In this document: piece by piece, positions 35,591 to 47,724 of the stretch
Layout: each line of letters begins with the position of its first letter
Position numbering within the stretch: position 1 is the stretch's first letter
Assembly: GCA_032622095.1 (NCBI GenBank)
Contig: CP136064.1
Location: 43,234,989 to 43,298,988, forward strand
Direction of reading: 5' to 3'
Source: Siphonodentalium dalli
Lineage: Eukaryota; Mollusca; Scaphopoda; Gadilida; Siphonodentaliidae
DNA length: 64,000 bases
Translations under genes and position numbers: made by a program
Notes under the pieces: model-generated
Told to the model about the DNA's origin: nothing
Seen by the model: only the letters and a program-made list of their open reading frames with translations
Database searches by the model: none

Positions 35591-36039
35591 TTTCTTTGCA
35601 TGGAAATATAGTCCGGTCAAACTCAAATTTTAGGGTCAACCTAGAATTTGTTTTGGATTAAGCTGGTTTGTATATCATTTTAAAGAGGAAGATATCCTCT
35701 TAAACATATCCAAAATCCGCTAAAACCCGCTTTGAGCATTGTTTTGTAATTCAAGATGGCGCCCAAGATGGCTGTCATTTTCTGCTAAGTCATTTTGATG
35801 CAATTATAGTGTCAAATTGTCATAAATCTTGATATGTATACACGTGTATACTTTTTTGTGAAGCTAAGACATAACGTTACCTTTTTAATTGGAACTCCCA
35901 GCACAAGATGGCCACCAAATGGCGGCCGGAAGTGGAAAATGTAACTTTCTTTTACTGATATCTTTAAGTTCCGCTGTTTGAAACTTGTTGAGAATTGTGA
36001 CTTTATTTTGTATTTAGCATGTTAAGTGACCATTTGAGC

Positions 36040-37190
36040 AATCATTTGCGACACCCATGGCCATAAACCCATTCAAGATATACATATACACCCAACCCAA
36101 AATCATAGAGTCACTCCACGTATATATATAGTATACATATAAACCTCACCAATGGACATACGGCCCTTCTAGATATACCAATGTCTCGCACCACCAACAT
36201 GGCCATTCATACACTCCAGATTTGAATATACACCTCACCCATGACAATTCAACCTCTCGCTGTATGTATACTCATAAACCACATTCGTGATCGTACAGTC
36301 AATATATCAATTCACCTCACCATTAATTTTGCCATAGTGACACTCCCTATAAACATATTGGCCACTATGGCCATATAGCCACTCAAGATATACATACTAG
36401 TATACACCTCACACACAGGACCATAGCGTCACTCCAGGTGTGTATACATACATTCATCAATGGCCATGCAGTCATTCTAGATACACCAATACCCGTACAC
36501 ATGGCCATTCGTACACTCGAGACTTGCAAATACAGCTCAACATGACATTAAGCCACTCGCTGTATACTCATACACCCCATCCATGAGAATTAAGCTATTC
36601 ACTGTATACATGTACACACACCAATGAGAATACAGCCACAAAAGATAAACATATACATCCTATCCATTACCACGAGGGTCACACTTTATACACACAAGCC
36701 CCCCCATTGGCCATAAAACTGTACTCCAGTTATGCATATACACTTCAACAACAATGACTTCCATGAATACATATACACACTGCCATATCCATACAACCAC
36801 TCGCTATTTATTCATACAGCCAACACAATGTATAATATACTCCCACCCATGACAATACAGCCACCCGATATACACCTGTACATCCCATCCATGACCACAG
36901 TCACTCCATATATACATAAACAGCACACAGGTGGACAATGTAGGCTACCCTTGTTATACCCATACACCACTTCAATGAACATACAGCCAATCAATGGTAT
37001 ACATGTTCACCCTCGCAAATGACCAAACAGCTACTCCTTATATGCCTATGCACTCAACATGGACACCCCACCCATGACCATATAGTCACACATTGCATAA
37101 CTATTCACATCATTCATGAATACTGTAACTACCTGTATACCTACTCACCTCACCTATAGCAATACAGTCAGCAGACAAACACAATATACT
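36040..37190. repeat. Degenerate minisatellite, about 60-bp unit
   Basis: An irregular unit built from CCATGACCATACAGTCACTC, then TATACATATACACCTCACC, recurs for more than 1.1 kb with strong drift. ORFs within it are periodic and not gene-like. Confidence 0.6.
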
Positions 37191-37332
37191 AAGTTGATCA
37201 ATGTTGATGCTAATGGGCCAGAATGGCCACATAATATGATCCCTCTCAGTTCCGTTTCAACGTTCTGCCCATTTCCGTTCAAAAACATGGGCATAATCCA
37301 AAAAGAAGTTTTCGGGAAAATCCATACTGCAT

Positions 37333-37333
<1 letters not shown>

Positions 37334-37365
<32 letters not shown>

Positions 37366-37376
37366 CGGGGGGGGGT
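37334..37376. repeat. Poly-G tract of about 42 bases
   Basis: An almost uninterrupted G run broken by one C. Quadruplex-prone and a likely site of sequencing length error. It matches the G-rich ends of elements at 19,470, 32,785 and 44,900. Confidence 0.8.
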
Positions 37377-37379
37377 CTC

Positions 37380-38640
37380 AGAACAAAAAGTGCCGTACAC
37401 AGGACCGGGGTGGTGGGTGGGTTGTAGGGAGCCCAGAAAACATATTTTTTCCGGTGCTTGCAAATTGTTTCCCAATGTTTTTGTCATAATTATAGACAAA
37501 CACTGAGACTGTTCTATTGTCTCGTAGCCTAAATAACACTATTTTGGTACATGCAGGTGGGTGAATATATATGTTTTGCAATACTATGGTGCTTTAATTT
37601 GCCTTAGATTAAACCGAAGTCTCAAGTCCACATATAACATCACGGTCAATAAGTTTTTAGGGATTAATTTATAATTAACTGGAGAAATATATAGCAAAAA
37701 TATACAATTGTAAATATACTATTGTAACATATACTGTTAATATATACTGAACATAATATCAGTTGTCCTGAGATAAGTAGATGTGCTCCGCTATATAATA
37801 ACCCAATTTATGCAGATCGATGCATATGATAAGTGTTCAACTGCTAATGCCATTAGTGATCTGAAGCCAGATATAATCAAGTTTTCAATAGCAGCATAGA
37901 ACAGGGAAGAATACTCTGTCTAAATATCCACCCATTTGGCCATCATAATAGGGGTGGTCAAATACATGAATATGCACAAATATTTTCTTCACACCACAGG
38001 TCCTAACGAATGATAATCTTAATTCGAAACTAGTTGACCCTTTTCGCAAAGGATTATCTGTTGCCGGTGTTCTGGGATCCTCGCCGTTTTTCTCTATTGT
38101 TTTTATAGAAAACATACATATTCCCTTCCACTATAATTGTTATAGAAACACAAGATAGAACAAACACATTCGCAGGCAACACATATGTTATGCGAATAAT
38201 TGTTACTAGCGCTCGAGATCGTCAAAGGTGTTCCATTCAAGTGAGTCAGACCTTTGAATAACAATTTTAGTTGCAAATTAGTAAATTCAAATCTTTGTAA
38301 AGCTACACGGTTAACAGAGAAATAACTTTATCTGCATCAAATATTCTATCACTGGGAGATATACATTAGTCAGCATTAAGGGTGATGATTTCAATTGTCA
38401 ATATATTATTAAAAAAGCATCCATAAGTGTAAAAATCTTGGGAAAAGCGGTGGATCCCAAATTTGTCACAGGAAAAAAAAGCCCGTAGAGGGTGGTGGGT
38501 CCCTGGTTGGGTAGCATTTTTATTTGCAGCCCTGTGTACCATTTTTGTTTTGGCAGACCCCCTCCCCTGACAACGTCCATTAAAATGAACTTGTCATCCT
38601 CATAAGGCACGGGACAACCAGAATAGAACATTTAGATGAT
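37380..38640. other. Non-coding part of nested repeat region
   Basis: GGTGGTGGGTGGGTTGTAGGGAG-type sequence near 37,410 has a diverged relative at about 38,490-38,600 (GGTGGTGGGTCCCTGGTTGG). No supported gene in between. Confidence 0.4.
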
Positions 38641-39357
38641 TCAGTAGCATGTTTAATAACCAAGTGAGTCACAAATTTCTACCTATTCGGAACAGCCGAG
38701 AATAATGTGCGGAATATATGTGACAAATAAACATTTCACCATATTTGGTTGCCATTTTGCAAGCCATCTTGAGTAATTTTGTCTAAAACACCCCAGTGTG
38801 TAACACTTAACACAATTCAATATAGTAGACACCTTTGATACCAAAGATAGTTCAATTTTACTTTTAAAATGGTTCAAACCTGAACAGTGAGTTTTTGCCG
38901 ATTTTGAAATCAAGTTTGATATTCGAATAATTCTGGTAATTTCAGTGGTTAAAATAGTAAAAATTAATCAAGGTGCATCAGAAATATTCAATGTATATAA
39001 CACAGAATAGTCATTTTTATTCATTAGCCACAACATATAAGCGGTTGCGTGTCACGCCGGTGTAATATGTACCATTTTTCATATTTTGGCCGCCATTTTT
39101 GCAGCCATTTTGAGCCAAAGTGAATGGCATATTTCATTGCTCCAATGGTCAGTTACCATGCTAAATAAATAATAAAGTCACAATTCTGAATCAGTATACA
39201 AACCAACTGAGTCCAAATTTATTCTAGGTCAAACCTTTTATCGACAGGACTACACGAGGCGAGACTTCATGGACTGTGCATATCAAAAGGAAAACATTTT
39301 GACCGTCACCACCCTCGATGTAACAAACGATTATCTAAGTAGCTCATAGCAAGTGCA

Positions 39358-39522
39358 TAGTTGTGTTATTTGTGGTTTATCGTCGTTTAAGTAAGGGTTA
39401 TAGCACAATCAGATTTCTTTACTCTATTTAATCTTGTCTGACGACTCGAATGATTGTGGTAAAGAACTCTGATTGTGCTAAAATCCTTACTTAAACGACG
39501 ATAAAACCAAAATCACACAACT
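39358..39522. repeat. Hairpin MITE, about 65-bp arms
   Basis: CATAGTTGTGTTATTTGTGG, TTATCGTCGTTTAAGTAAGG, then GCACAATCAGA at the left are complementary to the right half ending ACACAACTGTATG. The loop is about 40 bp. Confidence 0.65.
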
Positions 39523-39524
39523 GT

Positions 39525-40625
39525 ATGCTAATGGATAATAGAGTGCGCACAATTCGTGTGTCATTGGTGGGCATACGCTACGGATGTAGCAAGTGGTGTG
39601 TGTGCGCAGAGAAACAAGTAGATAAAGCATTGTTCGATTTTCTGACACGTTTATGAAAAGAGTGTCATATATACTCCCCGATGTATGACACATGTATCTA
39701 ACTGAAGAAGCTCACAACACGCACGAAGAGTACTCCCAGGAAGGAGATATTCAAATATCAGGAGACTGGTATAGGTTATGGCTGTGACATAGATTTCACA
39801 CAAAAGAGCTTACAAGAAAGTGAGTTGTATAAGTATCCACTATCCACAATGCACTGCAAGGTTCTAATACATACATATACACGTGGAGCTCGATAGTTAG
39901 AGTGTTAGAATTGTAGTCACTGTAAACGCATTCCTGGGGTTCACAATAGTGGCTCTTGTTGGTGGACTGCCGAATATCATAGCAGTGGCCAGGTTTTGAG
40001 TTAAGCAGAAGTGTGTACTATGTACAATTCTCGCGCCTAAAAATATCGTTGCCCGGCTTCAGTTTGTAGATATTGACTCTTCACATAACATGGCAAACGA
40101 TACTTTATCATATATAGACATATTGTTTGGACACACTTTCTCGTTCGTTTACACTTGAGTAGACCTTTACTCGATCAACCTATTGTTATATTGGCGACTT
40201 TCATTGAATCATCACTGTTGAAACCGAATCATCTGATACAAACTTGTACAATATGCCGGGTCGTTTCAAGTATTAGCCCGACATGGTATAACGACTTTAT
40301 ATCCGAAACGATCATGCATAAACGATTTTAACCGCAACATGTGTGCATACCATATATATAGCACGCAACGTCTTGCGATTCTTGTCGACATGCATGCCGC
40401 TTCAAGAGCAATAAAATGTCACTATATATAGGACACACGTCCTCAGAATGTTGGCTTGATTTGGCTCGCGTGACTGTTTTAGAAAAGGAAAACATATTCT
40501 CGGAACAATCGGTGAATCAAACTTTGCTTCCAACTGTCTGGGTTGTTAACACCTAGTTTTATTTGATTAGACACCAGAATAATCAGTATTAATTTCTAAG
40601 TCTACAAGGACAAGTGAAACCACAT
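39525..40625. other. Non-coding stretch, nothing recognised
   Basis: AT-rich sequence with short ORFs that show no domains or splice context. Confidence 0.45.
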
Positions 40626-40628
40626 TAT

Positions 40629-41711
40629 ATAAAGAGCGGAAAGCTGGCAAGACGTGTCGATGAAAAAATTTACATTAAATAATTCCAATATGGGCTTGTT
40701 TCGTATGGGGTGCATCAAATACGCCCAATATGTGGACGCATTTGTAATATAAATACGCTCAGATGCAACTGTTTTCATGGCCCATTTACGTTCAGATAGA
40801 GCGTAATTCAGATTAAAATAATACCGATATGGGCGTATTTGGGTTTTTGAAATACGTTCAATATGGACGTATTATCAAGAGAACAGGCTGCAATGAATGC
40901 GTCGGGCATCTCATGATCTGAATTAATAACAGACAGACAGGCCACGCCTCCTATGCTTGCAGTCGAAATATTATCACTCGCAGTGGATGCATGTGATCGA
41001 CAAAAGTGTCGTCCCCATTGCCCAGTAAAACTTGGTTTTACTACTAAAACTCAGTTTAAACAGGTAGTTTAAACTAGGTCTAAACCGGATAGGACGATTC
41101 AGACTATATATTACAAAGATATCACCACGCACATAGTGAACGGGAAGATGCACGATAAATCCAGCCAAAAGGCAAGAGATTTTCAACAAACATTTTCTCC
41201 GGTGAAAAATCTTGAATTTGACACACCCTCATCTTCTTCATTGTATATAATCTGAGCAATTATTAAAATAAACAGTGGATTTTAATACATTTGAGAGGTT
41301 GAAACTATTAGTTTCTTTATTTTCACTTTCGGTACCAATAACTGCTAGGATAATAAATAATTTCACACCACACTACAAACACCAAAAAGCTTATTATCTT
41401 GGCTCTATGAGGAGGCTTCATTTGTATATTGTTGAGTTTAATTTTTAATAGGATAATATAACATCATACCCCGATGTATTATAATGAAGATTAAAGCAGT
41501 CACAAATATTCCAGACTAATGAAAACAAATGTTGACATGCGGTGCGGTCCACTCAAGCAGGGAGCAATCAACTTGAATTAAGCCACAGATATATGATGGT
41601 CAGCTTTAACTTAGTTATGAACTTACGATCCCATATATAGCACACAACTCATCTCATCCACAGATTTCGTTGGTCAACATGCATGCCATGATAATGTTCA
41701 AATATAGAAAA
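40629..41711. repeat. 1.1-kb direct repeat, copy 1
   Basis: Starts AAAGAGCGGAAAGCTGGCAAG and ends near CATGCCATGATAATGTTCAAA. The whole stretch recurs at 42,015-43,114 with scattered substitutions and small indels. The minus-strand ORF here is open in part of both copies but has different breaks, so I treat it as non-coding. Confidence 0.8.
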
Positions 41712-41874
41712 TATACGTGACGTCAGTGGTCAGACCAGGGTAGAACGGGGACAGAACTCTGCTTTCCAGTTTGTGGTCATGCACTTCATTTAATGCCAAT
41801 TCAGATATTATCAGCTAAATACCAACCTCAACATATGAGTCAATGAACAACACATCATCATGCAAATAGGTTCA

Positions 41875-41960
41875 TAAAGGAACGTATTTCTAAAACCCAA
41901 ATACGCCAATATTAGCGTTATTTCAATCTGAATTACGCTCTATAAGCACATAGATGAGGC
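41875..41960. repeat. Inverted partial copy of the 1.1-kb repeat
   Basis: The order GAACGTATTTCTAAAACCCAAATACGCC ... TGAATTACGCTCTAT is the complement of the GAGCGTAATTCA...GGGCGTATTTGGG...GAAATACGTTC block in both direct copies. The family therefore may itself be a foldback element. Confidence 0.6.
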
Positions 41961-42014
41961 ACGAAATACAGTAGATTCTGAAATAAGTTTATAATGAGCG
42001 TAGAATCGAATATT

Positions 42015-43114
42015 CCGTTATTTAAAGAGCGGAAAGCTGACAAGTCGTGTCGATGAAAAAAATCAGATTAAATAACTCCAATATGGGCTTGTTTCGTATG
42101 GGGTGCATCAAATACGCCCGATATGCGGACGTGTTTGTAATATAAATACGCTCATACACAACTGTTTTCATGTCCCATTTACGTTCATATAGAGCGTAAT
42201 TCATCTTCAAATAATATGGATATGGGCGTATTTGGGTTTTTGAAATACGTTCAGTATGGACGTATTACCAAGAGAACAGACTGCAATGAATGCGTCGTGC
42301 ATCCCATGATCTGAATTAAAAATAGACATACAGGCCACACCTTCCATGCTTGCAGTCGAAATAATATCGCAGTGGATGCATGTGAATGATCGACACAGTG
42401 TCTTTCCCATTGCCCAGTAAAATATGATTTTACTACTAAAACTCAGTTTAAACAGGTAGTTTAAACTAGGCCTAAACTGGAGAGAACGGTTCAGACTATT
42501 ACAGAGATCGCACCATGCACACAGTGAACGGGAATATGTACGTTTTACATAAATCCAGCCAAAATGGCAAGATATTTTCAACAAAGATTTTCTCTGGATC
42601 TAGATGGTGAAAAATCTTGAATTTGACAAATCCTCATCTTCTTCATTGTATATATAATCTGAGCAATTATAAAAAAAAATAGTGGATTTTAATACATTTG
42701 AGAGGTTGAAACTATTAGTTTCTGTATTGTCCCTTTCGGTTCCAATAACTGCTAGGACAATTAATAATTTCACACAAAACTACAAACACCAAATAACTTA
42801 TTGTCTTGGCTCCATGAGAGGAGGCTTCATTTGTATCATGTTGAATTAATTTTTAATTGGATAATATAACATCATACCCCGATGTATTATAATGAAGAAT
42901 AAAGCAGTCACAAATATTCCAGCCCAGTGAAAACAAATGTTGACATGCAGTGCGGTCCACTCAAGCAGGGATCAATCAACTTTAATTAAGCCACATATAT
43001 ATGATGGTCAGCTTTAACTTAGTTATGAACTTATAATCCCATATATAGCACACAACTCATCTCAGCCACAGATTTCGTTGGTCAACAGGCATGCCATGAT
43101 AATTTTCAAATATA
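42015..43114. repeat. 1.1-kb direct repeat, copy 2
   Basis: Tandem partner of 40,629-41,711, offset about 1.39 kb. Contains the TTTAAACAGGTAGTTTAAACTAGG palindrome-like block in both copies. Confidence 0.8.
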
Positions 43115-43810
43115 AAAAATTATTTATGGGTATATATATAGGAGATATAGCACAGTAGCAATGTTATATTTTATGCCTCCGAAGCATTATTTATGGGTAG
43201 CTGCTTTCTAAATGAAAATAGTCATTAAATTTCACGTATCAAGCATAATTAAGCTTCCTCTCACAATCTTCAGATATGATATCATGGATATATGAACTGC
43301 ACGTTTGAAAATAATTCTATTTTACAGAAGTTCTTGGTACCGGAAAACAGTGAAATTTTCAATGTTGTTTATGCCATATACGTAAAGTAAATGAGATTAT
43401 AATATCCACGGGGGATGGTTCTTAAATATTGTGTCACAATAATCGCTTGTACCAAATTTCACAAAGAAATTGCTGACAGGTTGGTCGATACATATTCGAG
43501 ACATATATACATGTATGGTCGCACTGTTATTAGCAGAGTTCAGTTTCTGGAATTCCCTCCTTTGGTTAGGAGCACCCCATACACACATGGCGGGTTTAAA
43601 ATAAAGTTTCTTTAAAACATATTGTAGAATATAACAGGTTCATTGTTTGTTTTAAATGGGTACTGTGCGCCATTTTCTATAAATTCCCGGTAATAACAAA
43701 GATCTAATATCGATATTATATAGAAAAATAAGTAATTTGAGTCAAAGATGTATTCTGTAAACGATCAGCTTAATATGTTATCTTAAAATCAAAGTTAATA
43801 ATTTGATATA
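43115..43810. other. Non-coding stretch
   Basis: No supported gene. Two short ORFs overlap on opposite strands at 43,397-43,615 without any domain. Confidence 0.45.
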
Positions 43811-43816
43811 AATTTA

Positions 43817-44975
43817 ATTTATGGCTGGAGCCAGGGGTGTCTGCAAATTTTTCCCGAACACTAGGCGGGGTGGGTGGGTGGTTCAGCAGCCCGGCTTACA
43901 CATTTTTTCCTGGCCCTGTAAATTTTTTCATAGAGTCATTTTTTAGTTCACCATCAATTAATAATGAGGGGTGACACCAAGGGGATCAGCTTGCTAAATG
44001 TTTTCATTAAGGATCTATCAATGAACACTGACATGGAAAGGCTCAGATTTAAATAGTTTTATTAAATATCATTTATTCAAACCTGATATAAATGAAAACA
44101 TAACACAATAATAGATTCTTCAAATAAATGTAAACTCTTCACTGAACTCTTCAAATAAAAATAGACTATTCAAAAAAACATAATAAAATAAAACAAAGGT
44201 ATTAAAACAAACTTTGACCAATTTCATCGATATTCGGTATATGGGTCTAGGATCAACTCTAGATGGGAGCTGTCAAATTTGAATGATTTTTTATGAAAAA
44301 TATGGCCACTGGCAGCCATTTTGGATTTTACTATTTGCATCACTAAATCCTTAATACACCATGCAGAGCTTATCCCTCATCCGATCATCACCAACCTTCA
44401 TATGGATCTTCGGTGTGACCTCTCGATGGGTGCCTACCATTTTTTCCCGAATTTTGTTTAAAAAAAATTAAATGGCTGCCAGTGGCCATCTTGGATTTAA
44501 CTTTTTGTATGACCGAATCCTTTATCACACCTTACAGGTCACATTTCTCATCCAATCGTCACCAAACTTCATATGGATCTTCGAAGTGACCTCTAGATGG
44601 GAGCCTCCATTTTCCCCCCAAAATTTGTTTAAAACAAACATGGCCACCAGCAGCCATCTTGGATTTCAAATGTCAATCCATCAGCATACCCTACAGCCCA
44701 CATTTATTGGAGAATTGTTTTGAAACTTTACAGTCTTGTTGGTAACTAAAAAGTAGGAATGCTTCTATAATCATGATACGGAACATTCATCGGATAAGAT
44801 CAGGAAAACTGAATAAAATAGTTATTTAAAGCAGTTTGGAGGGGGTGTGTCCCTATCCCAGAATCGGAAACAATAAAAAGTAGGGGGTGGTAGGTACCCA
44901 GGGGGGGGGGTAAAAAGCGCCTAGTGTCCGGAAATGTTTTCCTGACCCCCCCCCTGCTGGAGCCATAAAATAAAT
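43817..44975. mobile_element. Inverted-repeat element with 168-bp internal tandem repeats
   Basis: The left end (TTTATGGCTGGAGCCAGGGG, then CCCGAACACTAGGCG) pairs with the right end (CGCCTAGTGTCCGG, then CCCCCTGCTGGAGCCATAAA). Inside, a unit starting ATGGCCACTGGCAGCCATTTTGGATT recurs at about 44,303, 44,472 and 44,639, a period of about 168 bp. The plus ORF at 44,472-44,723 lies within this unit and is not a gene. Confidence 0.65.
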
Positions 44976-44979
44976 TACG

Positions 44980-46600
44980 AATTTCCGTATACAAGATGTA
45001 ATCAAATTAATTCACGGATAGTGGATTGGGCAACGCGTGGCACACATGATTGTGTAAACAATTATATTGACACGGGGCGTAAACCCAAACAACCCACTGG
45101 CTGGTGACTATACAATAACTTACATGAGTATATGAGACTAGTACATGTATACAAAACTATACATATAATATAACATTTATTTGATACATTTGCTTGAAAA
45201 CTGTACACAAATTACTCGACAACGATAAATTGTATTTTCGCATTCGGGCTAATCTGCCATCTATAACATTTAAACATTACTTCGTACTCAATAGAGTTTC
45301 AAATAAAGGAAATCTGCATGGTTATCTTATTCTACGACGCAGAGACTATGGACACCAACAACAACATTTGAGTACAGTATCCCTTTAACAGTTATCAGTC
45401 ACACTTAATTATGGCAGTCACACGGTGGGAAATTGTGTCCTAACTACGCCACAGTAACGCAGCACACATGTTAAAGCCACTTACCGGTTTTCGCGCCAAG
45501 ATACACACAAAGAATATTCACATTTGAATTTTTCCCGGTATCGAAATAAGTCGATAAATAGATAGAACACAACGTGCATCTTAATCAAGAATCTTGTCAT
45601 AGTATCATTAAAAAGAATCTTGAGATACATGAATCCCTATTGCTATTCAATTCTAGAACACTATCAGGGTTTGGGACTGTGTACACATTGTCTTAAGTTT
45701 GTCATCACGAACCTGGTGAATTTAATTTAGTGGGCATGAAATAGATTGCCATTATCTCTCTTTAAGCATCAGCCACCATGTTTATATTGTTCGTCCTTGT
45801 TCGGAAATCGGTATCTTCCGGATCGCCCGCTGCGGCGGGGCCGACAGCACTTATAGGATATTTGAACAATAACTGGAAAACTCGGGAGAATTATCACTCT
45901 GTATTCTTGTTACGCCCTCTTGTGGCGTATGCTGGCATGTATATATGGCCCTGTCGTATGTAGTGATGGAGTAAATGTGATTAGAAACGTATTCGGTATT
46001 TGCAGACTTGGATGGACTAAATGTGATTAGAAACGTACTCGGCATTTGCGTACTTTAACCATGTAACGAAGATCGACAATTTTGGCCTAATTATTATTGT
46101 GCATGTTATTTCATGCACTACTTATACATCAATTTCAATAGAATTTAGAACAAATAATAAAGAAAAGAAACATGCCAACCGAAAACAATTAAAACATCCT
46201 ATAAGAGAACCGAGAAACTAACAGTTTAGTATACAACATACTAACATGTCAATCGCCAAGGCCTTCGTCACTTTTTGGCAATGGGTGTGTGGTTTAACAA
46301 TATATCAATGCACTGACCGTTGCATGTTTGGAGATGAACCTTTCAACCAATTGGAAGGTATGCGCCCTTTATCAACACATATCATACGTGTCGTATGGTG
46401 TGTAAATAATTCATAATGATCATAACTTTAGTTTGGCACGTCCGATTTGTAAAATGTTTCACATTCTTTCTCACCAAGCGCACACTAGACACAAACATAC
46501 TACAATATTATATATAATCAACTACATAGCCGTTACCTTAAATTCAAATCATTACATTAAAGCTCCAATATTATATTTTGCATGATGTGCCCAATAATAT
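44980..46600. other. Mostly non-coding stretch
   Basis: A plus ORF at 45,778-45,963 has an excellent start context (CAGCCACCATG) and a hydrophobic first segment (FILFVLV), but is only 61 codons with no domain. I do not call it. ATGTGATTAGAAACGTA is directly repeated at about 45,975 and 46,020. Confidence 0.4.
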
Positions 46601-46619
46601 GACCGTGAGGGCGTTATAC

Positions 46620-46900
46620 CATTTCTGACTATAGTTTCCATGATGTACATGTATAATTTGTAGGTCATCTGCCAGCGAATGCTTCGAGGGAACTTGGTAG
46701 TCGAGGGACATTTCATATGATCGACGGATTGAATTGTCTCCAATTTCGGTGAGCTCGAAAATAAAATTTCCAACTAAACCCTCTCGAATATCAAAGTTCC
46801 TAATAAGGGAAACTTGTACCCACTTGAGTACGTAATTTGGAAGGAGGTATAGTACAGGTTGATAAATAAACGAAATATTGATATACGGATTTAATATGCT
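46620..46900 (-). CDS. Candidate orphan internal exon
   Basis: The acceptor AATTTTCAG and donor AAATG/GTATAA enclose 281 nt with no stop in one frame (phase 0 in, phase 2 out). The peptide of about 93 residues has a natural mix of aromatic, charged and hydrophobic residues (LLPNYVLKWVQVSLI, GNFIFELTEIGDN, YEMSLDY, IIHVHHG). It looks like a folded extracellular or enzymatic segment, but I do not recognise the family. It lies on the same strand as the lectin exons but about 12 kb upstream, so a link is possible but unsupported. Confidence 0.35.
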
Positions 46901-47119
46901 CTGAAAATTACTTGCCATGTCACAGCAATTTCCAGCAGTTTTAAATTTTGCATAAAGAAGTGAAATAAACGCTCTTTATTATACCATATCGGGAATAGTC
47001 TAACACGGAACGCTCCTTTCTGTTCCATGTCGTGGAAATGGTTGTTTTTTGTCTGATATCCAAACATCGTGTTAAGAGTTGCATTTTTATGACTTCAATG
47101 CGTCTTCTGGGACGTATAG

Positions 47120-47569
47120 GTCGGATTCGTCATCTCAGGTTTAAACATGGTCTACGCAAACCTCTATACTATGTTTAAACCGCAGCGAGTCCGCTAAATC
47201 AATGGATTACACCCGACACCCCAGGTCTAAGTGACGCATTCGTCATCTCTCTGGCTTAAACCAGGTCCAACCAGACCACTTGTTTAGCAGTAGTGTCTCT
47301 GTATCGTTGAGTTAATTAATCGTACTTTCCTAATGCGGACCGCCGCGTTTTTTTTATTGCGAAATCAATAATTACGACAGCGAGCATATTTTGATTGGTA
47401 ATTTATAAGCGAGAAGAACTCACACCTATAAAGATTGTGGGGATAAGTTTTTATCAACTTCGATATTTGTTTTGCGTTTTATAAGCTTAAACCGGTAATT
47501 AACCCATATAATTCGGCGGTCCAACTAAACCAGCTTTACCGAGGCTAAACTTGAGATGACGAATCCGAC
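47120..47569. mobile_element. Intact MITE with GTCGGATTCGTCATCTCA termini
   Basis: A perfect 18-bp terminal inverted repeat (GTCGGATTCGTCATCTCA / TGAGATGACGAATCCGAC) encloses about 450 bp with TTTAAAC(C)-rich subterminal repeats and a second internal CGTCATCTC. No ORF. It is the reference for the split copy at 4,409-6,018. Similarity to that copy runs past the right terminus to about 47,720. Confidence 0.75.
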
Positions 47570-47724
47570 TTTTCGTCATCGCGGTTTAGAATCAGTCGAA
47601 GGGTGGATCTGTAAATAATCTCGAGTGAGGGCGTGGCGACTGCCGACTGGTGTTATCATGTCAGTTGATTCATTAGTACGCGAGCTTCGCTCAGATATGG
47701 ACATGTTCCTTCAATGTGATTTTT

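Larger units (their letters stand above)
35600..39240. mobile_element. Long inverted-repeat element containing other repeats
   Basis: The left end (about 35,615-35,690: AAACTCAAATTTTAGGGTCAACCTAGAATTTG...GGTTTGTAT) is complementary to the right end (about 39,200-39,240: ATACAAACCAACT...ATTCTAGGTCAAACC). The similarity extends inward over about 400-550 bp (AAGATGGCCNCC against GGNGGCCATTTT). The interior holds the 36-37 kb minisatellite, a poly-G tract and G-rich element pieces, so it looks nested. No transposase ORF is visible. Confidence 0.5.

Noticed and set aside
39898-39965. tRNA-like stretch with a GGGGTTCACAATAG-like B-box
   Set aside because: The acceptor and anticodon stems do not pair and the spacing is wrong. 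I found no tRNA or rRNA gene in the window.
45778-45963. 61-codon ORF with ideal start context
   Set aside because: Too short, no domain and no supporting splice sites downstream.
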